A stretch of DNA of 64,000 nt, taken from assembly GCA_003640385.1 (NCBI GenBank), contig RCAB01000157.1:1-64000 (forward strand), read 5' to 3'. Below are positions 50,078 through 64,000 of this stretch, piece by piece. The notes beneath the pieces were generated by a model. It searched no databases, was not told the origin of the DNA, and saw only the letters and a list, made by a program, of their open reading frames with translations. How positions within the stretch are numbered: position 1 is the stretch's first letter; each line of letters starts with the position of its first letter. The DNA comes from Setaria digitata (Eukaryota > Nematoda > Chromadorea > Rhabditida > Setariidae). A program made the position numbers and the translations under genes.

Positions 50078-53000
50078 NTTAATTTAAATTTTTTACATGA
50101 GAACTTCAATTTATCATCATTTCGTTATCATCACATTTCTCTTCGTATTCCAATGTCTTACTTCTTAACACGCATCAAGCATTCTTTTCATTTTACTCAT
50201 TCTGACATGAAATCTTGAACTCAATCTTGGCTAGATAAGATAGATATCAACAACCAAAGTAAGACAGATAGCAGTAACTATCTGTGAAATAATTTCATTT
50301 TATCCTTTTTTTCTTTTTTTTTTTCCCCCTCTGAAATTTTTCACTGCAAAAAAAAATGAACTAAAAGGAGAAATGATAGTAATAATAAATTACAATTTTA
50401 TGTGAAGTGTGAAACATTTTCTTCTTTACACTTTACAAATTAAGAAAAATTGAAATTCTGATCTTGTCAAAAAAAAAAAGGAATTAATTTTTTTTTTTTT
50501 AAATGCATAATTTTCAACTTTTTTTTTTTTTTGTAAATGATGTCGCATTGTCCTAACTGCTAAATTTGCCTACATTTTTTCCCGGATAAAAGACGATACT
50601 GTCCCCGGGTAACTTACCCGTTTTGAATACATTGTTTATGCTTTAAAAACATAAACCTTTGTTAAAAGAAAAGGGACGAACGATTTGAATGATGATCGGC
50701 GATTATTGAGGTCATTCGACATTAAACTTCCACTTAATTCAGCATTTTTCATTGTTCTATTCTTGTTTCGTACACCTGTATTTGATTTCCTCGCTCTATT
50801 ACTATGCTTTTCTTTCTGAAATTTTAAAAATTTCCTTTTTTTAAAAAATTTGAAAACTTTTTCACACATTCAACCTTATCACTAATGTTATCAAAATTAT
50901 CAAAATATACCATTTCACTGATAGTGATATTTGCTTGCATGTGCTGCTCTGCGTTTGCTTTTGCATCTGTAAAGCGTGCCTTAATTTCCTCCACATATTT
51001 CGCTGATAACTGAATTATCTGCAGAGGAAAGTTCTTTCTTTTTTTTTTTTTAGCACCTAGAATGAGATACGCAAACTGTAAAATTAGTTTACGAGTTTAA
51101 TTTAATTGATTAAAATTTAACTAAAATAAAAAATTCAAAAATTAATCAACAAAACTGACACCATCCACTTGATTTGACTGTTCCAGGAAATCGAACATTT
51201 CATAGACAATATCGATAATTTGATAATAATCACTTTGTAATTTACTATATTTTTTTTCCAACAATTCATTATACTGTAACCGATAGGCTGTCTAAATTAT
51301 TTATTTATCATATATAATTTTAAATTTTTCATAATCTTGAATTATATTACGTCTAGCTTCCATATCATTTGATAGTATTGTTGTTTTTGTTTTCATTGTT
51401 ATTAACTAAATTTGATGAAATTGCAAAAAATTTAATTTGTTTAATCAAATTTTTATAATTTCATCAAATTTCGAATAACAATCAAAACAAAAACAACAAC
51501 GATATCAATAAAAAACATTTGTTTAGCTATTTAAAATTTCTTTTATATAAGAAAATTTATAGGATTAAAGGGCAAAAAAAAAAAAAAAAATAAGTGTGAA
51601 AAAAAAATTTCCAAAAAAAAACAAACCATCCATTTTTGCAACAAAACATTTTGAGCATCGTCAATATTTGCCGCATAATTTGATAAAAAAATGCTCAAAT
51701 TTTCCAAAATATTTTTTGCCCACTTTTTCTAAAAATAAATCAAATTAGAACTGAAATAATTTGCAAATTGCAAACAAAATGAAACAAAAATAGTGGAAAA
51801 TTTTTTTAATTTTACCTAAAATAGCGCAATAAAATAAACGCAAAAATTTTTAACTAAACGATGTATTATTAACACTTAAAATTCTCCTATTTTGTATCAA
51901 ATTTTGATATTTTAAGGTACAAACTTGAAAAAGTTCCCCGAAAACAGGATGTTTTTCAGGTTCCGGAACGTAAGGCAATGCAAAGTATTGAACAAGCTGT
52001 ACGTCAGCGCTATACTTTACGCCACCTTCATCATCCAAAAACTTCTTCAATGCTTCTATTCTTCTCTGATATTCTTCCTTATTCTGAAAAAAAAAAAAAA
52101 AAAACAAACAAACATCAACTATCCCAGGTCATCATTACCGTCTACATTCTATGATGCGTAGATTCAGATTGATGATGATTCTGACTCCTTTTCGTGCTTC
52201 TAAGTCACAACATCAGTTGTGTAAGCCTTCTGAATGCTTCAAAAATAACAACGAAAAAAAAAAAAAAAAATTTTTTTCCTTCCTTCCAGAACAAAAGGGA
52301 AAAAAGTGAAGGAAGTATGTGAGAAGAGAAGTGTTAACCGAGGTNCAAACAAACAAACAAACAAACAAACAAACATCAACTATCCCAGGTCATCATTACC
52401 GTCTACATTCTATGATGCGTAGATTCAGATTGATGATGATTCTGACTCCTTTTCGTGCTTCTAAGTCACAACATCAGTTGTGTAAGCCTTCTGAATGCTT
52501 CAAAAATAACAACGAAAAAAAAAAAAAAAAATTTTTTTCCTTCCTTCCAGAACAAAAGGGAAAAAAGTGAAGGAAGTATGTGAGAAGAGAAGTGTTAACC
52601 GAGGTTGATTGACGAAGTGGAAATGTCACGAAGTACAGGTGAATATTGAATTCCAGTGAAATTGCTTCCGTAGATTTAGCAAATTCACCAGCAAATAGCT
52701 CATTCCAACATTTGAAAAATTGCTCACATTCGTCCTTTTCCAAATGAGCCAATAATTTCTTCTGCAAAAAAAAAAAAAAAAAAAAGCTAGAGAAATGGAA
52801 TAATATGTGAAGCAAGAAAAAAAAAAGAAGGAAAATTTCTCAAATTGTTTTTGTTGCTAATTTTTTTTCTTTCTTTTTTTTAGTAAGATTAATTATTTCG
52901 ATAATAAGAAAGCAGAAAAAGATGAATGGGTTATGCTTGATAATTAATAATGTTTTAATCAACTTTTTCATTGAAAAATGATGAAACGTAGAAATTCATT

Positions 53001-53572
53001 CTTGCAATGTTAGCACAAAAACATAACCAGAATAGGTAGTTATTTTTTTTTCTCCCCCCCCCCCCCCCTCTTTTTAACAATTATTTATAAATGATCTATG
53101 TAGCTATCGACGATTTTAAATCCAACAATTTCAACATTTCACGTGACTACTTGGACTTTTTACGTGACCGACGATACTAACACCAACAAGTCTAATATCT
53201 AATATCTTACGTGAGCGTTTGCTACAAGGTTTTTACGTTACGTTACGTTACCATTGACTAGAAGTCTGGGAATTTTCTTCTTTTTTTTTTTCTGTAGGAA
53301 GTAATATCTGATGTGAAACATTTATAGTAGCAAAGTGGAAATTGAAGATTTGAAGAGATGAATTCATCGCTTTCAAGACAAATGTAAACTACAAACAATA
53401 AACAGCACTACTACTCATATTCAATAACGGAAAACGAGTATTAGCATTTATTTTCATTGTGAAAAAATTCCCAAATAAAAAAATGTCAAATTAGTGGGAA
53501 AGTCATGAATTGAAAGAAATTAATTACCTGATATAGTGAATTAGCAAGTGCTCTGTTCATTTCCAGTAAATG
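46850..53572 (-). CDS. ARMC9-like protein (armadillo repeats; ciliary), both ends incomplete
   Basis: Minus-strand exons: 53528-53572, 52600-52761, 51925-52083, 51627-51728, 51351-51405, 51169-51291, 50911-51018, 50657-50815, 49884 to about 50033, 49160-49249, 48587-48816, 47834-48044, 46850-47018; about 590 residues. Matches to vertebrate ARMC9 in order: LEKDECEQFFKCWNELF (post-LisH helices), YFALPYVPEPEKHPVFGELF (human FYALPFVPNP..HPSFKELF), a coiled-coil part (YNELLEKKYSKLQSDYYQII), GRLSCLLLQALRQRITRIP, then armadillo repeats CEHVLATLQKLSIRSSVQKE, YGCALMLNLCLNPSGRSAAS and CAYINGILFTILGIAQIKAR. ARMC9 acts at the cilium base and tip with TOGARAM1 and is linked to Joubert syndrome. The N-terminal LisH exon and C-terminal exon(s) after the phase-1 donor at 46850 are not placed. 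Exon 51351-51405 (55 nt) breaks the frame by one base, and the acceptor of the exon near 50033 is lost in poly(A) with an N. Confidence 0.85.
50034..50080. repeat. Long poly(T) tract with an N
   Basis: About 44 T followed by an N at 50078. It directly borders the ARMC9-like exon that ends near 50033, so its acceptor cannot be read; tract length is probably unreliable. Confidence 0.9.
52105..52605. repeat. Direct repeat around an N: probable unmerged contig overlap
   Basis: Bases 52111-52344 recur exactly at 52372-52605 (offset 261), preceded by CAAA repeats of different length, with a single N at 52345 where copy 1 stops. Copy 1 includes only the last 6 nt of the ARMC9-like exon 52600-52761. 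This is the pattern of two overlapping contigs placed end to end rather than a biological duplication. Confidence 0.9.
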
Positions 53573-56500
53573 CTGTTAACAGATAATGAATGCTAGTTCA
53601 TTTCATTTCAGTTCAATTAATACATCCATCTAAAACAAAACTGCTAACCGATTAATTAGTTTCGTTAAATCCCCTTTTCTTTAAAAAAAAAAAAATTATT
53701 TTTAACTAACTAAAAGAAATGTTGAGAAAAGAGAAGAGAAAGAGAGAGAGAGAGAGAGAGAAAAAAAACAAATGAACGTGTAATTATTGATTACTCACGT
53801 CACGTTAATTACGTAGTCTTTCTCGTACTTTAAGTATTTTTTCATCAGAGAATATCTCACCATCAGCAAGCAAATAAGGAAGTAAAAATTATCCAGGTTG
53901 CTATAGCAATATTTACACAGCAATATAATACGATTCTTGTGTTGAATGTTTGATAAAATATTGATTTAGCCGTAATGGAATCAAAAACTTTCAACCAAAA
54001 ATGGTTTAAATCATTAAATTTAAATTGAAGCAATTTAATTACAAATTTTAATTAATATATTAATGATATATACATATACATATATAGGTAAATTATTAAC
54101 CATATTAATAGGTGCAAAAAAAAAAAAAAAATTAATTTGGGACACAGTGATCATAAAACTGATTTTAAATCTGTTCAAAAGTGTTTTATTTATTTTTTTT
54201 TTTTTTTAAATATTAATTAAAAAGCTGAGAATGAATTATTTCAAGTATCTCTTGCAACGATTTTTCACAATTTAGCATTAAATCTAACAAAACTAACTAA
54301 CTGGTTGTAGAATCTAGTGCATAGACTTACTTATTTCATTGTTGCATGCATCTCGCATTTCTACATCTTGGTCTATCTTCGTATTGTGAAGAGAATGACA
54401 AAGTGTTGAAAATGGAACGGTTAGAAAATCACTGTATTTTATATCAATCAAATCGAGAAGAATAAATTATTAGTTGGGAAAGGATATAATTTTTATAGTA
54501 AGCAGATGATTAACTTAATTAGTCGAAAATTAAGCAAACATATAGATAGATTTGAATTATGATTAAGAGGATGAAAAATTTCTAAAGATTTATAGCTTGA
54601 AAATATAGCAGGATAATACGGTTGCTCCAATAGCATAACGGAAGATTCAGGAATGTGTTTGCTTAAGTGAATCAAAGAAAATATTGCATTCCGGTTGAAG
54701 GATTATTTAACTTTTTCATGATATGTCACTGATAAACAATGATAGCAGCAATCTTATCGGTAAATTTAAACTTACATTTGATTATTTTTTTTATAAAATT
54801 GGAAATGATGTTTCGGTGAAAAGAAGGAAAAAAGCAGCAAATGATATAGCTTCCGGCAGCCAATTAAAATACCTCATTAGCAGCACTATTATTATTATTA
54901 TTATTATTATCATTTGCCTCTTTAACAAAAAAAATAAAATAAAATAAAATCATATGTTATAGATTTGTATTTTCCTTAGAATTTGAAAAATTTTTGAACT
55001 TTTTCAGAGAAAATATCTGTCGTGTCAGAGTTGAAAATTACAAATGATATAAAATCTGTGAGATAGCTTTATCTAGAACTAGCTAACTCTATCCTAGCAC
55101 TATAGATGTTTGGATTATTTTTGGCTAGTTTCAAATTCAATCATAATAGTTTTCTCTACCTGATATGCTATAAATGCAACTAAATACAGGTAGTAGTGAA
55201 GATTTTTTTTCTCCCAGTAAAGTTTGAATTTCATTTGATTCTAATTGAAACTCTATGATTCAATGTGATCAGTTTATTTAGTAGTGCAATACTATTTTTG
55301 CTAAGAATTATAGTTTCTTATGAAATTTTACGAAGAAAAAGAAATTAAATTTTAAAATCACTTGTTCTCATTCATGCGGAAACAGCTTAAATCTTTGCTA
55401 TACATTTTTGCTTATAAAAATTTTCCAAAGCACTTATATTTTGAAAAAAAAAGAGTGAGAGAGAGAAAAAAAAAAAAAAAAAAGGATTAATTCTAAAGAT
55501 TGAAAATGCTTATTCGACCGCTTAATCAGAATTTAATTTCTTCTCTCATATTTTGTTCCCTTGTCTTCCTCGGAAATTGACATGTCAGATGATGCAATCA
55601 TTCATGGAGAGATTATTAGTTAATCAATTAATTGATATTATTCAACTTGTTCAATGTTCAGATGCTGAAGTACATACAGCTTTGTGATTAATTTTGAATT
55701 AGCACTTAATTAGCACACATTAGCACAAAAAATAATGTACATGCATAACATAATAATACCGGAAAATTTTGATAATCATGATGATAAAAAATAAGAATAG
55801 AAATAATCATTATCAATCATGCAAACAACTAACATATATCGTTTTCAATGATTTAAATTAAAATTCCAACTAATAAATTTAGCCATATCATTTAGTAGCA
55901 ATAAACTTTAAATTGGATGGATAGTTATGCAAATTTCTACTGATAAGAATTTGACTTTTACTGATAAATATCATTGTAATTTTGCTGATAATATCATTGT
56001 ACTTTTAAGATGCATTTCCTCGTTCACGTCCAACAATCATCACATCACAATGATGACGGTATTTTTTTTTTTTGGCTTCTGAAACTGGTCTTGTCTCGTC
56101 TTCCTATGTATTCTCGTTAATGTGATACATTATTACTACAGAAATGGGTATGGTATCCTGTACTTCTTTCATTTTCTTTTTTATACATATATTTATAAAT
56201 GAAATCATTCTTGACTAATCATGATAACGACAAGATTCTCGTATCTTACAAGGATAATGATAGTGATTAGCGATTGATAAAATGTTTCGAGTTAAATTTT
56301 GCAATGAGATGTGGCATATATTCATGATAACGATGAGATTTTCGTATCTTTATTGGCATTGTGAGAATGTTTCGGGCTGTATTTTGTAGTGATAATGATA
56401 TAAAAAGATTTCGTTTTTTAGTTAAATACACGAACATTTTTTATCCATTTAAAATTTTCTTTTTTTTTTTTTTTATCAGCTTAAAATTTTGTTATCGAGG

Positions 56501-57047
56501 CATTTTTTTTTTATTTATTTGCATGGCAAAATTTAAGCCAGTTCTGATAGGAAGAAAATGATACTAGAGGGTAGAATGGGATGCATCCTGAAATCGGTGC
56601 ATCTAACCTAGGTTAATTCATTCTTTTGTATACTGCAGAAAGGTCAGGAACACTAGGCTTGAAGCTAAGAACAACAGTTCGTCAGTTACGTTATCTCAAA
56701 AACTGATCCAACCTTGACATGCTGTCATGTGTTTCACGTACGTCCCTACGCTAACCACGTAGTATAATTTGAGTGATTAGCAGCAAGTAAAATGAAGCAT
56801 GATAAGCAATTTTAGCATTGTTCGAAAGAATCCGATGATCTCTACGGTTATGTTTCCATGAATCTCTTCTAACAGAGGTTTCGAAATATTTTCCAGCATA
56901 AAAGCATTGTTAATTAATGATAAACAGATAGTGCTATCATTTGTATTCCAATATTCGATCAAAATGCGAAGCGTTCCCATTTCAATAAACAAAAATTTTT
57001 TATTTAGGAAAAAAAAAAAAAGAAAAACCAATTTTTCACTCAGATTT
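53573..57047. other. Intergenic region with the missing 5' exons of the ARMC9-like gene and the kinase promoter
   Basis: About 3.5 kb. No exon could be proven. It contains a GA tract at 53739-53762, an ATT array at about 54886-54912, a poly(A)/GAGA stretch near 55440-55485 and T runs. A possible spliced-leader acceptor (AATTTTTCACTCAG) ends at 57043, 4 nt before the kinase start codon. An open plus-strand stretch at 55586-55689 and a minus-strand one at 53855-53905 look exon-like but lack support. Confidence 0.45.
57028..57043 (+). promoter_or_regulatory. Possible spliced-leader trans-splice acceptor of the kinase
   Basis: A pyrimidine-rich CCAATTTTTCACTCAG lies 4 nt before the start codon with no upstream coding exon visible. 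Filarial nematodes commonly add a spliced leader at such sites. No direct evidence here. Confidence 0.4.
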
Positions 57048-59856
<2,809 letters not shown>

Positions 59857-60058
59857 GAGAGAGCAAAAGGATCTTACCGTATGAATAAGACGGCTAAAAT
59901 CAAGATAATAAGCAAGTAAATCGGCGAAAGAGGTGTAAAATGTATTGACGATACGTGCATAAAAAGAGGATGCGGAAAAGATATTTATTTACTGAACTGA
60001 TATTTTCAAAATGAAAATTTTACAATTTTAAAGAGCTTATAAAAATGATGCAGATATA

Positions 60059-61484
60059 TTAGTTTGCATTATTAGATTCCCTTTCACTGTAACATTTTGT
60101 CATTTTAATACGTTTGTCCAGCTCATCCAATGTTATAGGACCACCAACAGGTTCAAATAAGCGAGGATTTTCTCGACGAAACTGTTGAGCCTTCTCTGAA
60201 AACTCTGGAATTAATTGAGCTGATCTATGAATAAATCCCTTCTTTGATGATAACTTTTACTGCTTGAGATCTTTAGAACAAAAAAAAAAAAAAATGTTTC
60301 ATAGTTAATGAACGTAAATTACAATATACCGAAATTCAAAATAAAGTTTGTTTCTTCAGTACAATGTAAACTATAGTAGTGAATGCGAAAGAAAAGCTTG
60401 CGAATCAAACAGACTTCGAGAAATTTACTAAAATTACCAAGACTAATCGACAAGTTACATTGCTGGAAAAGAATCTTCTTAGGGTAACCGTTTTCAAACT
60501 GCGATTAACAATCTACTTATGATGTTTGCAAACCAGCTGGACTTTTATGTACACAATGGATTAAAACATTTGTTAAATAAAGGCGTCAAGCCAGTTCTAA
60601 AGACCTGCATTGCTCAATCGTCTATCGTGCAAAAATGGAAAGAGTTAAACACTCCATATGTCAGAATATTCTAGTAAAATTCAACAATTATTGAGTATGA
60701 CAATGGTAACCTTTTACAGTATCTAGTGCTAAATCCCGTTGTTGGTCGAAATTGTAGAGAAGACCAACAACAAGTGGAGCAGACGGCAGGATGAACAGAT
60801 ACGGCTGCTTCATTTTCTGACTTACTAGCATCAATGATACAACCAAAAAAGCAGCCAAATATTCGTTCGCAATAAGTTTTCGTGCATCTGCTAACTAAAA
60901 GAAATGTTTGATTACAGCTATATAAGAATATTGTTATACGGGAGTATAATATCATTTTATTCATCACAGGATCGAGTCTACAGCTGAATAATATGCAAAA
61001 TTTTATCTTTAATTTTCACACTATAGACAGTATAAAGTACCACAAATAAACACATTCGTTGTACATTCATCTTCATTGGATTGGAAATAAACTGTTAAAG
61101 ATTGAATTACAAGTATTGGACTGTTAAAATCAACAAGGAGAAACCTCAACAGCTCTTTTATGTTCGAACAAAACATTCTGCAGTGCTATTTGTTCTGTCG
61201 CCTGTAATCATGAAAACTGTCATGAAAGATTTTCTTTAAAAACATAAACTTTATCTAATTTTTTTCTGGAAAATCTTAAAATCTCAAAATCACTATTGCA
61301 AGTGTCCTTTTATCCAAAGAAAATTCAACTTAAAATCTAAAAATCTGAATTGTAACTCGAAAAATCACAGAAATTTCTGGGAACTTTTCGTATAATTAGT
61401 AAAATTAAAATCTCAATATATTAATGCAACCTGTTGATCGTAGTACTTTTGCAGCTCCGCAGTACTTGACCAGAATGTTCCCAT
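60059..61484 (-). CDS. Plasminogen receptor Plg-RKT family membrane protein, copy A, 151 aa
   Basis: Four exons on the minus strand: 61431-61484, 61145-61201, 60711-60894, 60059-60219 (54, 57, 184, 161 nt), total 152 codons with stop TAA. Starts MGTFWSSTAELQKYYDQQ, then ALQNVLFEHKRAVELADARK, a membrane segment (YLAAFLVVSLMLVSQKMKQP), a second one (YLFILPSAPLVVGLLYNFDQ), and a C terminus with FEPVGGPITLDELDKRIKM. This layout and length match vertebrate PLGRKT (147 aa; ..REFLKYFG, two helices with basic loop, LPRGMITFESIEKARK). PLGRKT is a two-pass protein of the plasma membrane and mitochondria; the vertebrate form binds plasminogen through a C-terminal lysine. Here the protein ends in ...SNNAN, without a terminal Lys, so plasminogen binding is not implied. 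It converges on the kinase gene with only 202 bp between them. Confidence 0.85.
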
Positions 61485-62346
61485 GGAGAATATAAACAAC
61501 AGAAAGTTCACAATGCATTATTGGGTATTTTGTAAATTTCAGTTTCTGCTACTAGCTTAATTTCCCCACTTTCCGTTCGCTTAATCTACGCAGGATGATT
61601 AACAGAATTTTTGTCTTAATTGCTTGGCAGTTCCAAATGCCACCTCAAAAACGAATCATTTCTTTTCGTAAGAGACAGATACATAAAAATTACCTAAATG
61701 ATCAGTGCTTACGTTCTTCGATGATTTTGCAGGCGTCAAAAGTACCTGAAAGGAAGCTGAATTATTCAACCATTTCTATTAGATTATCTCGATTACAGGT
61801 CTGCAAAAGTAACAAAGAACTGAATAACAAGTATTTTCTCTCCTGACAACTCAAGTGACTTCTCTCACCCAACAAATTTCAGCCTATAGCAATTCTGAGA
61901 AGTCAAGTACCATACAGTGAAGTTTTAAAATCATTGAAACAATAGACAATGACATTCAACAAAATGTTTAATATTTTATTAGAATTTGAAAGACTACAAA
62001 GATTTGGATGAAAAAATTAGATATTCATATTTTCTAATGATAAGAAGCAAAAATGGTATTCCCGAAATTCTTGGAATTTCCTGTTTGTTCTTGATTCAAG
62101 TATTAGGCCCCACTGAACCTGCTAGACCAGATACGTTTCCAATGTAATGCAACTGTAGGTTCTTAAAAAATGAAATTGCCGAATTCTTCGGTACGATCAA
62201 CTATGCGAGAAAATGACTCTTCTTCCAAATTCTGGATTTACATCTCTAAAAACCACAATCAAGAAGACTTTAGAATTCGTTATGCAGAAGGATATTAACT
62301 CTAAGAAGTCAATTTAAATTTGATCAGGAGAGCAAACTGTATAGAC
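61485..62346. other. Spacer between the two PLGRKT copies
   Basis: About 0.9 kb holding the 3' end of copy B and the promoter of copy A. An 83-codon plus-strand frame at 61595-61846 (starts MINRIFVLIAWQFQ) is antisense to neither copy, has no domain I recognise and no splice support; I leave it uncalled. Confidence 0.5.
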
Positions 62347-63465
62347 CTATTCCACGTCGCTCCCTTCTTGCAACTCTTTTAAACGTTGTTTCACGTCAGC
62401 TACCATCAAATGGGATCCATGTTCTGCTAATCTCTTCCGGTACAACAAATCAGCTCGTCCTAAAAATAATATGTCATTGTGAGATTTAACAAGGAACGGT
62501 ACATTTTTTTCACATCAGACACGATATATTAACAAACAGTCATCCCACCAAATTCTTTCTGATTTCCAATCCCCTATCCATAATAATGTGAAGTGAAATT
62601 TTGAAGAATAAAATCAACAGCATTCACTTTGGAGCTTTCCTATTTTTTGTCCGAAGTACACATCAGTTTCATAAGCCATATAAGGAAGCGCTATTGCAAC
62701 CGGTATCAAATGAAGCAAATTTTTATGTCGATGAGCAGACATGCCAGAAATAAGGGTTACGGCAAGACTTCCAACAACTTTGTAAGGAAAAGCATATTCC
62801 ACACTGGCAAGCTGAAAAAGATGCTTTTCAAGTTAAGGAAAATAAAAAGCTTTAACAGATGTTTCCGAGATCCTATCTCTACTCTGAAAAACTAGGCTAT
62901 AGAATAGGCTATAATGGCTGTACTGGTAACCACTGTAGACTAAGCAAGTTTACAGAATTCTTTCCCTTTTTTTTTTTTTTTTTTTTTTTTTAAATGTTCA
63001 CCGATATTCTTCAAAGAACGAAGACTTTTATGAATTCATAAATAAAAGCTTAATTCTTTTAATCGTATAAAGACATACACAAACTATTCAACAATGCATA
63101 TGCCGCACTATCAAGCAAACAACATTTCATATACGATAATACTACTCACTTCCTGTTTAAATACTTTGACATTTTAAATCAACTTATGTCTGCAATGTCC
63201 GAAAATATCTATACCCATACCTAAAACGAAAAATTGCGTCTTGTTAGAAATAAGTGCTACATTAATAACGTCATCCATTCTCGACTAACCTGGAATGCTC
63301 TTTTCCTCTCATCCAAAGCTTCTTGAAAAGCTATTTCCCGTTCAATCTGAAAAAATTTCTTTAGCAAAAGTGCACAGCAATTCTTTATAATAATATACAC
63401 TGGACTATTACCTCTTCTTCCTCCTTCCCTTTTGCGTAAATATTTAGTAAGTCAGTCCAAATCAT
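62347..63465 (-). CDS. Plasminogen receptor Plg-RKT family membrane protein, copy B, 135 aa
   Basis: Four exons on the minus strand: 63412-63465, 63290-63346, 62628-62811, 62347-62459 (54, 57, 184, 113 nt), total 136 codons with stop TAG. The first three exons have the same lengths and phases as copy A. Starts MIWTDLLNIYAKGKEEEE, then REIAFQEALDERKRAFQLAS (human EMRERQMAMQIAWSREF), a hydrophobic segment (VVGSLAVTLISGMS), a basic loop HRHKNL, a second helix (LHLIPVAIALPYMAYETDVY), and a helical C terminus (YRKRLAEHGSHL, DVKQRLKELQEGSDVE). The conserved GPITLDELDKR-type C-terminal motif of copy A is changed, so this is the more diverged paralogue. It also has no C-terminal lysine. Confidence 0.82.
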
Positions 63466-64000
63466 TTAATCCTCCCCGTCAGCTAGTCAGTAATGATGAA
63501 GCTTAGAAGCGAAATCTTAAAACCTCGAGAAAGAAAAAACTCAAGAACAAAAAAAATATTTCGATACTTGAAATATTTATTACTATTAAGATCAGATCGG
63601 CGCGGATAAGTGGGGAAAAAGCAAATACCAGATTTCGCAATATTATAGAGATGCATTATATCATAAATCAAAGCAAAAAAAATGATAAACGTCAGGAAGT
63701 ATTCAATAAAGGAAACACAAAAGAAAATACTCCATTAAAAAAATCCAGTAGACAAGAAATTTGTCGTAAACTTACTTGTATTTGAGCCAAAAAAAAAAAA
63801 AAAACTGAAAAATTATGGAACTTGACCAATAAATTCTTAATTTTGACAATTTAAACGACCAACAGTGGTTTTCTCTTTCAACTCGATTGTAGATCATTCA
63901 AAACTAGATTAACTAACTGCTTGGAGACAAAAAACTTTACTGTCTGCAATTACTGCAGAACGAACGTAATTATCTCTAAACTTGAATATTTCATCAAAGG
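63466..64000. other. Upstream flank of PLGRKT copy B
   Basis: About 0.5 kb AT-rich sequence to the window end, with a poly(A) run near 63789-63804. No exon is supported. It should contain the promoter of copy B. Confidence 0.5.

Noticed and set aside
53855..53905. Minus-strand stretch LLADGEIFSDEKILKVRE, considered as a LisH or upstream ARMC9-like exon
   Set aside because: Donor phase fits, but no acceptor is visible and it does not resemble a LisH motif.
55586..55689. Plus-strand frame MQSFMERLLVNQLIDIIQLV
   Set aside because: Looks protein-like, but no acceptor, no partner exon and no homologue recognised.

Overview
The window looks like nuclear DNA of a spirurid, probably filarial, nematode. 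The base composition is strongly AT-rich with very many poly(T)/poly(A) runs, introns are short with TTTCAG-type acceptors, and there is a typical nematode cuticle collagen ending in CPLPRTPPGY. The genes are split into many small exons, so I built each model by hand from open frames, GT/AG borders and matching intron phases. Exon borders should be read as accurate to within a base or two. I saw no bacterial genes, CRISPR, rRNA or tRNA.

Layout, left to right. (1) 133-7322, minus: a coiled-coil gene of the rootletin family (cilium root), at least 16 exons, with a tentative 5' end near 10.5-10.7 kb. (2) 13335-14933, minus: a four-exon small membrane protein of 99 aa. (3) 15978-18101, minus: a nine-exon cuticle collagen, 329 aa. 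(4) 20390-23109 and 24330-26619, plus: two tandem ZC4H2-type zinc-finger genes (253 and 246 aa) whose three internal exons have the same lengths (160, 191, 232 nt). (5) 27331-30671, minus: an unrecognised seven-exon gene (383 aa) in which every intron is phase 0. (6) 33247-33461 and 37811-38917, minus: 3' exons of one or two unrecognised genes. (7) 38.9-46.8 kb: a long non-coding stretch with trinucleotide microsatellites, a GC-rich island at 43.5-44.1 kb and a 66-bp minisatellite. (8) 46850-53572, minus: an ARMC9-like gene with armadillo repeats, which contains an assembly flaw (an unmerged 234-bp contig overlap at an N). (9) 57048-59856, plus: an ERK5-like MAP kinase, 378 aa, 11 exons, with TQY instead of TEY in the activation loop and no long ERK5 tail. 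(10) 60059-61484 and 62347-63465, minus: two tandem genes of the plasminogen receptor Plg-RKT (PLGRKT) family (151 and 135 aa) whose first three exons match in length (54, 57, 184 nt).

The most notable points are the two independent old tandem duplications that keep exon structure while the proteins have diverged (ZC4H2 and PLGRKT), the TQY kinase whose activation motif is split by an intron, and several lineage-specific or unrecognised genes. Rootletin and ARMC9 are both cilium-associated families, but I see no sign that they are linked functionally by position.
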